Source: Paramecium octaurelia (taxonomy: Eukaryota; Ciliophora; Oligohymenophorea; Peniculida; Parameciidae). From it: a DNA stretch of 64,000 bases. Both the position numbers and the translations under genes were made by a program. Each line of letters starts with the position of its first letter. Position 1 is the first letter of the stretch. The notes beneath the pieces are model-generated. The model did not search any database and had not been told where the DNA came from. It worked only from the letters and a program-made list of their open reading frames with translations. Shown piece by piece: positions 1 to 11,620 of this stretch. Where the stretch lies: positions 42,519-106,518 of the forward strand of contig CAJJDP010000139.1 of the NCBI GenBank assembly GCA_905182995.1, given 5' to 3'.

Positions 1-1033
1 TCCCCTCAAAAACCAATTATTTTATAACCTAATAAATAGTCAACTCAAACATCCCAGAACAAAGGGACAAAACCAATTACAAAAAAATCCGTGCTTACTT
101 AATAATAACAATAAGCAATCCCCTAAAAGAGGCCTATTGCAAAAACAGGTCCGTCAAAATCTTTACATGAACCTCCGAATTTTGAAAATAAATTCATGAA
201 ACAAACTAATACATCAAATCTGAGATCAACTAATACAACTAATTCGAACAACAACTCCTTTCATATAAGTCATTAAATGAAGACTGAAATACCAAAAAAG
301 ACTTCGAATCCTCCTCCAAAGTTGAGTGCCATATAGGAGTAATTTAAAGAAAACAAAGAAAAGTCTCATTCATTAAAAACATAACCTAATTCCTATAAAT
401 AACAATTAGAATAACAATAAATACTAAATAAAGCATAAACCTAAATTAAAAGTTCAACCAAATAAGGAACTTATCAAATATCTTCGATTAAAAAGAGCCT
501 CCATTAAAAATAAGCAATAAGTGAATAAATTGAAGGTTAATAACCATTATTAACGTAACAATCAGCGATAGAAGACAATAATACGGTATAGTTCGAGGAT
601 TAAAATACAATTATAGATAACTTTACTCTTAGACTCAATAGCTACAAAAGTTAAGTGATAACAAAATAAGGTCAAAAATAAGGATGTAATGATAGCAATG
701 GAATCGAATCCATTTCAGGTCCGTATAATGTATCCTTTATTACTGCTAAACATCCTAAATTGTTTATAAAAGGATTGTAAAAATACATTTAAGAAAGATA
801 CTAACTTCAGTTTACTGCATTATAAGTAAATGTAATAATTAACCTAATAATAGAGTATACAATATGGTTTTAATTTCAATCTATCCGAATTTAGCTTTCA
901 AATTAAACTATTTAGAATTGAGAACTTGGAGATATTTTATTGCTAAATTAATTGTAATTATCTAAAAAATGAAAAGAATGATTTTGAATACTAAAATGTA
1001 ATCCAAGATTTACAAACTAATTTTGAATTTTGA
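1..1033 (+). CDS. C-terminal part of a protein with a probable KA1 domain (5' end outside window)
   Basis: The frame is open from base 1 in the ciliate code, so the gene starts upstream of the window. A 28-nt intron (826-853, GTAAAT...AATAG) restores the frame to a TGA at 1031-1033, leaving about 334 residues. The first 220 residues are Gln/Asn/Ser/Lys-rich and low in complexity. The last 100 residues (for example GPYNVSFITAKHP, then FSFQIKLFRIENL) follow the pattern of kinase-associated KA1 domains, which end MARK/PAR-1, AMPK and Chk1-type kinases and bind membranes or the kinase domain. The kinase domain itself would lie outside the window, so the assignment is inference. Bases 616-1033 are repeated at 1969-2386 by an assembly duplication. 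Confidence 0.6.
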
Positions 1034-1967
1034 ATTTATCTGTCTATCTTATCTTATATTAAACAAAATAAGTTAAATATTCTTAATAGATTAAATTTAA
1101 TAGGCGTATATTATTAATTGTAATTTGAATTTGTTTCTTAGTAGTTGTATCAGGATTATATTAAAAGTGAGCCAAGTTAAATCAGTATACTAAAGCATTA
1201 AAGTAATTCTTGTTGAATATTGTAATTTCATATTTTGATTGGGTATTAAATACAAATATATTGGTATTTTTAATGTAATTTAAAAATGAGAAGATATTAA
1301 TGAGAAATAATGAAAAATGATGCTGTAATATGCTTTATTTTATTGATATTCATTGATGAACTGCTTTTAGCAACCTGTTTAAGAATGTATTATTTTCAGG
1401 TCTGTCTCTGAATAATGATTGAATCTTGGGTTTTGGTTATAAATCTTAGGCCAATTATTTCTCTAATGGGGTTTGGACTCCTCTGATTGCTGGAGAGGTC
1501 CAATTGTTGGATTACCTTGCTAGCATCCAAAGAACAGAGTTGTAATCATTAATGAAATAGTAAGTAGGCATTTGAGTATAATTTTATGGTCCAAGTACAG
1601 TTTGAGTCACGTGTAATCTGTATCTCTATTCTTTAGTCCATGTCCATTTTGATTCTTTGACAACGATGGCTAAAATGATATCATTTGATTGGGAATACTT
1701 TCAGAGAGTCTCAATAAAAGATTTGGAACCAAGACTTTGAAATTGTTGACTCCAAGCTCTTCCCAAGTTGCTGCCCAGACATCGCCATTATTGTACTCAC
1801 CAGCAGTAAATGTTGCATTTTGCTGTAATAGATAACAAGTCTTACGAATTTCTATTTGACATGAGATTCCACCAATGAAGCAATTTGTGGGACGTACTAT
1901 TGGGAATCAATCATCACAGGGTAATCATTCACGTATGGATAATCTCCCAATCTGAAGAGATCATCAT
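616..1967. repeat. Direct duplication, copy 1 (1352 bp)
   Basis: This block recurs at 1969-3320, apparently identical, with only one N (1968) between the copies. It holds the 3' end of the first gene and the 3' part of the minus-strand gene at 2749-3488. Identity together with a one-base gap points to unmerged contig ends rather than a biological repeat. Confidence 0.9.
1396..1967 (-). pseudogene. Duplicated 3' fragment of the gene at 2749-3488
   Basis: This is the part of copy 1 equivalent to 2749-3320. It lacks the first coding exon region and start codon because the copy stops at the N. It is most likely an assembly artefact and should not be counted as a second gene. Confidence 0.75.
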
Positions 1968-1968
1968 N
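1968..1968. other. Single-N assembly gap
   Basis: One undetermined base lies exactly between the two 1352-bp copies, as expected for a placeholder where overlapping contigs were not merged. Confidence 0.95.
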
Positions 1969-2386
1969 GATAACTTTACTCTTAGACTCAATAGCTACAA
2001 AAGTTAAGTGATAACAAAATAAGGTCAAAAATAAGGATGTAATGATAGCAATGGAATCGAATCCATTTCAGGTCCGTATAATGTATCCTTTATTACTGCT
2101 AAACATCCTAAATTGTTTATAAAAGGATTGTAAAAATACATTTAAGAAAGATACTAACTTCAGTTTACTGCATTATAAGTAAATGTAATAATTAACCTAA
2201 TAATAGAGTATACAATATGGTTTTAATTTCAATCTATCCGAATTTAGCTTTCAAATTAAACTATTTAGAATTGAGAACTTGGAGATATTTTATTGCTAAA
2301 TTAATTGTAATTATCTAAAAAATGAAAAGAATGATTTTGAATACTAAAATGTAATCCAAGATTTACAAACTAATTTTGAATTTTGA
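1969..2386 (+). pseudogene. Duplicated 3' fragment of the first gene
   Basis: This segment repeats 616-1033, including the 28-nt intron (2179-2206) and the TGA at 2384-2386. It has no start codon or upstream exon of its own. It is best read as the same exon shown twice by the assembly. Confidence 0.75.
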
Positions 2387-3320
2387 ATTTATCTGTCTAT
2401 CTTATCTTATATTAAACAAAATAAGTTAAATATTCTTAATAGATTAAATTTAATAGGCGTATATTATTAATTGTAATTTGAATTTGTTTCTTAGTAGTTG
2501 TATCAGGATTATATTAAAAGTGAGCCAAGTTAAATCAGTATACTAAAGCATTAAAGTAATTCTTGTTGAATATTGTAATTTCATATTTTGATTGGGTATT
2601 AAATACAAATATATTGGTATTTTTAATGTAATTTAAAAATGAGAAGATATTAATGAGAAATAATGAAAAATGATGCTGTAATATGCTTTATTTTATTGAT
2701 ATTCATTGATGAACTGCTTTTAGCAACCTGTTTAAGAATGTATTATTTTCAGGTCTGTCTCTGAATAATGATTGAATCTTGGGTTTTGGTTATAAATCTT
2801 AGGCCAATTATTTCTCTAATGGGGTTTGGACTCCTCTGATTGCTGGAGAGGTCCAATTGTTGGATTACCTTGCTAGCATCCAAAGAACAGAGTTGTAATC
2901 ATTAATGAAATAGTAAGTAGGCATTTGAGTATAATTTTATGGTCCAAGTACAGTTTGAGTCACGTGTAATCTGTATCTCTATTCTTTAGTCCATGTCCAT
3001 TTTGATTCTTTGACAACGATGGCTAAAATGATATCATTTGATTGGGAATACTTTCAGAGAGTCTCAATAAAAGATTTGGAACCAAGACTTTGAAATTGTT
3101 GACTCCAAGCTCTTCCCAAGTTGCTGCCCAGACATCGCCATTATTGTACTCACCAGCAGTAAATGTTGCATTTTGCTGTAATAGATAACAAGTCTTACGA
3201 ATTTCTATTTGACATGAGATTCCACCAATGAAGCAATTTGTGGGACGTACTATTGGGAATCAATCATCACAGGGTAATCATTCACGTATGGATAATCTCC
3301 CAATCTGAAGAGATCATCAT
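1969..3320. repeat. Direct duplication, copy 2 (1352 bp)
   Basis: Second copy of 616-1967. Its right edge runs on without a break into the 5' part of the minus-strand gene that starts at 3488, so this copy carries the complete version of that gene. Confidence 0.9.
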
Positions 3321-3488
3321 ATTCTAGAAAAGTGAGTTGGAAATAATACAATTTTGGAGTCCCTTATTCATGTAGATGTGTTTTGCTGGATCCAATCCTT
3401 CGAAAGGAGCACCAAACACATTGTATTGATAGACTGTTCTGAAGCACATTGAGTTGATCTTACCCAAACTAACCAACTTTGTGAGCAT
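2749..3488 (-). CDS. Uncharacterised protein, probable mitochondrial targeting
   Basis: Four short introns (3324-3349, 3176-3198, 3023-3051, 2843-2868; 26, 23, 29 and 26 nt) join five exons into 211 residues. The start is MLTKLVSLGKINSMCFR, basic with no acidic residue, as in a mitochondrial presequence. The body has conserved-looking blocks such as YDDLFRLGDYPYVNDYP and NNGDVWAATWEELGV. I do not recognise the family; a ciliate-specific mitochondrial subunit is one guess. If the last intron is not spliced, the frame runs on to a TGA at 2703-2705. The upstream gene end and this gene end converge. Confidence 0.7.
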
Positions 3489-3721
3489 TTTTGTTATTTT
3501 TAATTATTATATTTACAAATCAATGATTTTTAATATAAATATATATAATGAAAGTTATATATTAATTCTAAACAAAAAGTCTCATTCAAATTATTAACTC
3601 TTATATTGAAAAACTAAATTCTTTTGAACAGCATCACCCGATGTGAAATCTGAGATGAGTTCTTCTGTAATGTGAGTATCAATAGAGTTATTTATAATAT
3701 TTATTCCATTATTAATTATAG

Positions 3722-6700
3722 ATGTAAATTACTCAAACTTAATTATTAGAATGGGTAAAGGATGGAAACAAGGTGACTTTGAAGAAACATTTAGAGGATG
3801 AGTTGAAGTTTTCTCAAAATAAAGTGCACGACTTTTTTGCAATGGTCGATGATTAAAGAAGAAATGTTGTGCATTGGGCTGCCTATTTGGGATAATATAA
3901 ATTGTTAAAGTGGTGGTGCAAGAAGTACAAATTGATGATCGACTTGAACAAAGGGGATATGCATTCTTACACTCCCTTAGAATTAGCTAGCATCAAAGGG
4001 TATGTCTTTATTTCAATTAATTCTAAAGGTATTCTGGAGAGTATAATCCAGAATAACAGGAAAATACGATCAGATTATTGCTTGATCATGGGGCTCAAAT
4101 ACCGTAGTCTAACACTTCCAAACCAAATCCTTTGCATTGGGCCTTTTATTATGGAAACAAAGAACTTGTAGATTTTCTGATCTCAAAAAAATTTCAACTC
4201 CAATTAGAAACAGATTAATAAGGGAACTATCCAATAGATTACTTATTTTTGGAGAACAGACCTGATTAATACAAGTATACATATATTTATTAACTAAAAG
4301 AAAAGAAGTTAGTGACATATTTGAAAATGTCATAATTAATTATGCTTAGATAATAACTAAGTAAACTTTGAATCGCAAACCGAAGAAGAAAAAGGTGAGA
4401 TAGCCTATAAAGAAAAAGAATAGGTAGTTCAAGGAGGAAAAACCACATTAAGGCACAATCGTCATGAGTTAACTTCCATTCATTTAAACATAGGGGAAAG
4501 ATGATGAGTCTTCTCCTGAATCTGAGCCTTCTAAGAATGGGATACCATATTCCAATATATCGAATTATCATAGAAGCCAAACCTCAAACTCTTTCATTTC
4601 GAAAAATACTCTCCCCAAAAGCAGTCAAAAATCAACTTAGAATTAATAAATTCTAAATAAGTTCCAACAAAGAAGTTGTGGCTAGAAGATACAATCCAAG
4701 AACCTAGATGAGATAGCTGATGTTCCTCTCTATGACGATTCTCGAATTGAAATGAAAGAACCCGAAGAAGAGAAGATACCAGAAATAAAGATATTCAATC
4801 AAAATCCAAGAAACCCCAATTCTTAAAAACTCATTCCAGAAAAAAACTAAGAAAGTCAATTCAAAGCAGACGAATGCAACATAATCATTAACTAACCTCC
4901 TACCATACTATTTAATTAAGAAACATCACCTCCCAAAGTCTTTGATCACAGAAGACATCATAAAAGCAATAAATTTAAGTCTTAAAATGAAGAAGATATG
5001 GAAAAAATTCATCTGAAAGAATAGGACAAGTACTTCATTTATCATAGCAATGCCAATCTAACCAAAAATGAGACTTATGAATGTCGGTTACAATATTGGT
5101 CTGCCAGATAGGGTAACACAGAGTTCCTTATTTATTTCCTAAAACGGAGATGCAATCCCTTTCTCAACGTCTATTAGGGTTTCAACTGTCTTCACATTGC
5201 TGCTTTCAAGGGGAAACTTAAAATATTAAAAATCTTACTCGAAGCAGAATATGAATATTACGACTATTCTGGAGAGAGCAATCACAAAAATAAAAAGCAA
5301 CTAAAAGATCAAATCTTCAATAAGGTATATCAATTGACATTATCTCTTAGAAAGAATGCATCAATATCCTGACAGATTAAAATCCATCAAATGCTTTACA
5401 TTTGGCCATTGAATAAGAGAAGTATAAATGCATGAAAACTCTGATCTTGCATGGAGTATCCGTCGACACTGTGAATAGTAGGTGTCTCAAACCTTTCGAA
5501 TTGACTTTCAACCAAGATATCATGGAATATTATAAGGAAAACATTCAGACCAAACAACAAATGAGTAGTTTGACTGAGTTGGGATACCAATATGTGATTT
5601 AAACTAGAGGCACCTTAAGTGTTGAATAGGATATTGTGTATCTGCAATTGCAGAATATCCGACAAACCTTCAAGGATAGGGGGTGGAGTTTCGAGTTTAT
5701 GATATTTCATGCTCCTGATCTGGAGAAACTTGAAATGTACAACGACAGCGCTTAAGCCAAAAAGGTTAAGTCCCTTTTTCATTATTATGTGTTGAAGTTG
5801 CCCCCTGATTCAATCTATAAATTAGCAGATTTATATTAGATATCATGTTACAATTTCTAAACTAAAGTAAATTATTGCCTTAATTTTAGTACATCTGTTA
5901 ATTTGATTACGATAATAGGGGTTTTTTTGAGTTCCCGAAAGACTTACAAGTGTAAATGCTGATTCTAAACACACTCAATGATGAATTCGATGTGGATAAG
6001 TTTGTCTTAGAGAAATTGATAATTGCTCATTATCCTCTGGAGGATATTTAAAAATGCGAGAAGATCACCTAATTTTGGGATGAATAGCAAAATAATTGCA
6101 TCCAGGATTCGATTCGATATGAAACACAATAAATTGCATTGAGACCATTGCATGCTATTGCCTCTTATTTTGGCCCAGTTGTTGCATGGTACATAGCCTT
6201 AAATGTACAAATTATAGGATGGCTCATGATTCCCTCAGTGTTTGGAGCGGCTTTGGGAATTTACATCATAATAACCAAGGAAGTGAAGTATGAATATTAA
6301 GGGAATATGTTTTAGTTCTTCCATAGTCCCTTTTTACGCATTACTGATGACACTCTGGTCCACATTATTCATGGAGAAGTGGAAGAACAGAGAATCTGAG
6401 TTGAAGTTTTGTTGGGACATGCACAAATTTAGACAAACTCAACCCCAAAGAGTGATGTACACAGGGTAGTACATCATAAATGAGGCCACGAATAAGATTT
6501 AGATATACGATTACTTTACCACTTTTAAGAGAAGGTTGATTGCTGAAGGACCTGTAATTTTGATAGGCATAGCAATCATTGTTGTGAGTTTCTATGCATT
6601 TAATCTTTGGTTACAACAATGGTAAGGTAATACGGTAATGCCGATAGTGATTAATTCTTTAAATGGAGTGTCAATGACAGTGTTTTGTGATTTATACAAA

Positions 6701-7576
6701 AGACTATGCACATCTTTGGTAACATGGGAGAATCACATGTACGAGTCTGAACAGGAATACTCATATATTTTGAAGGTGTTCTTATTCGAGTTTCTAATAT
6801 CATATGTGTCAGTGGTGTACGTTGCAATATTTCAGAGCGATGCTTCTCAATTGAGTGTGTCGGTTGCTAGTATTATAATAACGAGAGGAGTGATATCAAA
6901 TGTGACTAGTAACTTTTTGCCTTACTTCTTTTTTAAACAAGAGAAGAAGATGTTTTCAGATAAGTTTTTCGAATTCAAGAGAATATTTTAATTGAAATCA
7001 GCAGAAAAGAAACAGGTTCACAATATTTGCAATTCCAAGTTCAGCACTGATAAACTGAATTCAGAAGTACAACTGTAGTTTTTGTAAGAGTTAGAAATAG
7101 GTCGCATTAAGCAACCTTAGAAAGTCCTTTATGACGAATACACAAGTATTGCCATTCAGTTCGGTTACACAACTATGTTTGCACCAACATTCCCAGCTGC
7201 TCCGTTATTTTTTATGATCAATTGTTACATCAACTTGAGATGGTCAATTTATAATTATCAGCACATTTTAAAGAGGGAAAGGGCGTAGGCTGCAGATTCA
7301 ATTGGGATTTGGCTGTAGATTTTTGAAATAATGAATTATTGTGCCACGTTTATGAATTGCATTGTTATTGGAACTGTTAATAAGGAATAATTCAAGGGGA
7401 TTATTGGCAATTAAAATGCCCTTGTTAGTGCTTTCTTCCTTGCTGCCATAGAACACGTCTTGTTGCTTATTAAATACATTCTTGATGTTTCAATTCCTGA
7501 TTGTCCGTATTGGGTGGAGAAGGAACTTAGAAGGTATGCCTACTTAGAAGAAAAATACTCGAAAAATAACAATTGA
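3722..7576 (+). CDS. Ankyrin-repeat anoctamin (TMEM16-like) membrane protein
   Basis: Five introns (4000-4028, 4275-4300, 5325-5350, 5867-5889, 6288-6315) give 1240 residues. Two ankyrin regions, around residues 20-170 (RRNVVHWAAYLGQYKLLKWW, NPLHWAFYYGNKELVDFL) and 430-560 (FNCLHIAAFKGKLKILKILL), flank a charged low-complexity linker. From about residue 770 an anoctamin-type multi-pass domain follows: RPLHAIASYFGPVVAWYIAL, then ALLMTLWSTLFMEKWKNRES, then further hydrophobic segments to about residue 1220. Anoctamins are calcium-activated chloride channels or lipid scramblases of the plasma or internal membranes. Which activity applies here is not visible. N-terminal ankyrin repeats are unlike animal anoctamins. 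The start at 3722 is the first ATG of the long frame. Confidence 0.88.
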
Positions 7577-7636
7577 TGTTTAATTTATTTGTTTTATATT
7601 TAATATCAATATAATAATAATATTCTAAAATTACTC

Positions 7637-9142
7637 ATGGAGGAACACGATTAATGTCATGAGGAACTGTGTATTTCAATTGTTGAATCATAGACAATAA
7701 CCAAAAGCATTATAAAGTAAATTCTGCATCAAAGTCAGACCATCATTGTCAACAAACACATAAACTCTATCTTGCCTTTACTAGGATACAATTGGTTCAG
7801 AGAATAGGTTATCGTACTGATGGATGAGTATAATTTGAGAAATGACGATTTTGAAGAAAACGTAATCGAGGACTCTGAACCTATAGCTGTCAACACAGAA
7901 CATTGGAGAAGATGTCAAGGTCAAGTCAAATAAGTTACATCGAGGGAAAACTCCAAATCTCCTGTGCTCAAGAGAAGTGATACAAAAAGAATGTCGAAAT
8001 TGGTAACCATGAAAACCTCCAGACAAAGCGAGTGCTTCAATTCCCAGCTTATCAAAATGGGCGAGTTGGAAGAAGATTAAGAATTTGATCCCAATATTGA
8101 AAGCATTAGATAGGCTAAACTAAGATAAATCTCAATTCAATAATAAAAAGAATAGAATGACAAAATTAAAATCCTCGAAGTCCAAGAATAAGTGAAACAA
8201 TTGAAAAGATTGAATGTGGATGCCAAATCCAAATACACCTTCGATTATGAAGGCAAGGTTGTTGTCTAAAAACCCCCAGATATTGATAGATATCCAAAAT
8301 CATTTTAAAATATCAGTGAAAAACGAAGTTTAGTGGAGGTGAGAGATCTCATCCCAAATCACAAGATGCAATCAGAACTCATACAATTAACTAGTAAGAA
8401 CAATCAAAACATTGGCTAAAATAACCAATTTGCCGTCAAAACATCAGTCCCACAAATTGATTTAATTATCATGAAGGAAGGTGTTACCTTCTATGATGGC
8501 AAACAAGAAAAGAAAAAGGACAGAGTGCTTCCCTTGATGGATATCAAAGACCCACTCCAATTGCAGTAAACACTGTAAAAATAAAATGTATAAATGACTA
8601 AATTAGAATACTAATAAATTACTAGCACTTCATCTAATAATAATACATTCTAAAATAAAACTATGAGTCTTTCAAGCTATTAATAATAATAACAACACTA
8701 ACTTACGAATAGATCTTAATAATAAAATGACAATTTATTAAATATGAATGACAGTCTCCTAAGTTAGAGAGCCCCTAAAAATCTAACTACGATGAATCAT
8801 TCCATCTCCTCCTCGATCTTGCAAAGGTTGAATGGTTCCATATCCATCTTAAGTGAATAATAAATTGAGGAATTACTTGTCCCTTAAACTGAAGGGAATA
8901 AGGATTAAAAGGAACACCCTTTGTTTCTGAAAAGAAAGAAGACAGAATTAGATGTGAAACCATCAAAATCTGTGCCAACTCTTACCTTTGAATTGCCATA
9001 GATCCCTCCAAACATTCTATGTAATACACTAAGTAAATTGCCTAAATCCTTTCAAAGCCAAGGCACTTTTCCTAAATTAATTCCCAAGTTTCCCAGACAG
9101 AGGATTTCTAAATAAGCTATACAATTAAAAATCGAAACATGA
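7637..9142 (+). CDS. Uncharacterised Gln-rich protein
   Basis: A single exon encodes 501 residues from ATG 7637 to TGA 9140-9142, only 60 bp after the anoctamin gene. The N-terminal third is mixed and moderately ordered (NSILPLLGYNWFREQVIVLM). A coiled-coil stretch rich in Q, K and E follows. Near residue 200 is a compact block, KSKYTFDYEGKVVVQKPPDI, of the kind found in conserved axonemal proteins, but I cannot name the family. The rest is low-complexity Q/N/S sequence with many TAA/TAG glutamine codons. No membrane segment or signal peptide is seen. Confidence 0.8.
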
Positions 9143-9167
9143 TCTATTTCTATATCATATAATTAAT

Positions 9168-10639
9168 ATGATTATATAATAAAATGAAGAACAGGAAATG
9201 TTTCAACAATAAGAGTCCAATGACACTGAGTAAAAATTAAAGAGCTCCTATGTATCCAACGAATATCTTGAAGCTGGAGGCGGTAGTCCATAAAACTCAG
9301 TCGATTTGAAGTAATTCAAGGCTCCTTAAATCAATCAATTACCGAAAGTAATGGTTAATGCAAGCAGCTACCAATCAATTCCTATGAGTTCTCAACTCAG
9401 ATATCAAGATGATTAGCAATCCCAAAAAATGAAAACTGGGCCCAGTGATCAATCAAAAATTACACCTGGCTATACTAAATACATGATTGAAGAATCGAAT
9501 TAACAATATGATTACGTGAGGGGAATGTTCACTGAGGATGAAATCAAAGAGGCATTCAATTTCTTGGACATGAATAAAGATGGAGGTATAACATCTGAGG
9601 ATCTCTCATTCTTCTTGGATTTCATTGGAGAAAAGGCAACTATAGAGGAAATCGAAGAAATGATAAGAATGTGTGACAAAGACGGAAGTGGAGAAGTAAA
9701 ATTTGAAGATTTTAAAAATCTAGCTGGAGGATGGTCTTTGCCAATCTTAGGTTAAGCTCATCCACCAACAAAAGAATTAGTGGAAAAGCGTACTTAAATC
9801 AATCAAACCATGATGGAAAAAGAGGTTCAAGAAGTTGCCAGAAAAGGCAAAATAACACCGCAAATGGTAGAACAAATCAGAAAAAATGAATTAACAAGTC
9901 CAAGATTTGGCCAAGATGAATAATCCAAACTTATGTTCTAGTCAATTAACAACATAGCATCCTAAAAGAAATAACGACAAGTGATAGGGTAGAATCTCAA
10001 GGTAATTCGATCCGAGGAAGGCTAAATAACTTAATAAACTAAACAAAAATCATCTCTAAGTCAAAGGGAAATCATGCTGCAAAGAAAAAATAACGCTATG
10101 AGGTTTGTCAAAGAGAAGAAGATCGATCAAGCCTATATCTTGGATCTCTTTGAAAAAATTAATAAACTTGATATTATGGAATCTTGTACCTATGAGGATT
10201 TCATTCATTATCTTGACATTTTAGATAGTAATAATAAAACAATATTAAAGATCACCAATCAAAATTGCTATTTAATTCAATGAATGAAAATCCCGTAAGA
10301 GAAGAATATGTAAAAAGTTCGGATAATGTCATTGTTGATTAAACTGTCAATCTAAAAAACACTCTTCTTACTTTATTAGGCTAAACCAATTGCAGAAAAC
10401 ACGACAAACTTGAAATAGCTTACTTACTCTAAGATTCTAATCAGCAAGGGTATATTTTCTTAGATGATCTGATATCTTTGCTAATCAATTTGAATTGCAT
10501 CTCAGAAGTAGCTATTATTGAATAAAAAATATTGAAAATGACAGCCAAAAAAGGATTGAAGAATAGAAAGGATACAATAAAAAAAGATATCTATATTAGT
10601 ATGGTAAATGAATATGGATAGGTTTTTGAACCAATCTGA
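9168..10639 (+). CDS. EF-hand calcium-binding protein
   Basis: One 23-nt intron (10228-10250) gives 482 residues. After a 115-residue Q/S-rich leader, a calmodulin/centrin-like EF-hand pair lies at about residues 120-190. The first loop is DMNKDGGITSED and the second DKDGSGEVKFED; both keep acidic residues at loop positions 1, 3, 5 and 12, with Gly at 6. The C-terminal half has further helical regions (VNLKNTLLTLLGQ, LLQDSNQQGYIFLDDLISLL) that resemble degenerate EF-hands. Such proteins sense calcium in cilia or the cell cortex. It begins only 25 bp after the preceding stop. Confidence 0.85.
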
Positions 10640-11147
10640 AAGATCTATTAAGAAGCCATATAATATAATGATTTATTATAATATTCATTCAATATAGCAG
10701 ATATTCTTTTGTTATGAATCAATAGTTGAGTGAGTGGAAATTATTGCTTCTAAATATAAATGTACTCTGCTTGAGAGCTATAATACTAATATTTTTATTA
10801 ATATTAATGGGTGTCTTCTTATTCTTGATGGGTTTGGGGTCAATTATTGAAACAATTTAAAAAATGGGTAAAATTGTTTTAAATAATTTACGGAACTGAA
10901 ATCTTTTTTTTTGATGAAGTAAATATTGATATTTATGAAATATGGAGTAATTTGAAAACCCTTTTTCAAAATTTAGAAAGATTTTATTATGACTCTATCA
11001 AAAATTATATTAATATTAGTTACTTTAATTAAATATTTTAATAAAGATTTAAATATAAATATTCATTATTCTATTTGAACAAAAAATATTATATCGATTT
11101 TAATTATAAATTTGGAGCGAAAACATAGAAAATATATAAATAAAAGA
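10640..11147. other. Intergenic, AT-rich
   Basis: Short reading frames only, with homopolymer A/T runs. The two flanking genes converge here, so it should hold both 3' ends. I see no gene. Confidence 0.6.
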
Positions 11148-11620
11148 TCATTCTGGTAATTTTAGAGTGGATAGAGTTTCTGGGAAGTGAGATGCGATAA
11201 AAAATTTCCTGATATATTTTAACAAAGTTGTTATTTCTGGCACCTTCTCTGAATGAAGTATGTCTTCTATAATTTCAAAGCTGGCGAAGTATTTCTTAGC
11301 AATTGCTGCTGCCTCTTTGTTCTCCAATACCTTCTTGATGTCCTCTCTTGAGTAATTTTTTTTCTTGGCCTATAACGAAATGAAATGCTTGATAACTTTG
11401 TTATCCTTTACTTGTGGAGAACATCGGTTTGCTACAAACATTATATTAAAATAATACCGAAATGATTTTTTAACAGACCTCCTATATTTTTTGGGATATT
11501 TTTTGCCTCACTAGGGTTCTTTTGCTTTGGTTTTAATTCCTGGAATGGAGATACTTGTGGTAATGTTTCTGAGGGGGCATTATATGAATGATCTTCGAAA
11601 TTGAGAGAAGATTCTTACAT
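11148..11620 (-). CDS. Small uncharacterised protein
   Basis: One 26-nt intron (11432-11457) joins two exons into 148 residues. The first 60 are polar and Pro/Ser/Asn-rich; the second half is helical and charged, with YSREDIKKVLENKEAAAI and LHSEKVPEITTLLKYIRKFF. There is no signal peptide or membrane segment. Splicing at this site is needed to keep the frame open through GGLLKNHFANRCSPQ. I do not recognise the family. Confidence 0.75.

Noticed and set aside
2703..2748. Longer C-terminus for the gene at 2749-3488
   Set aside because: It requires retaining a typical 26-nt intron; the spliced end looks more natural, though this is not certain.
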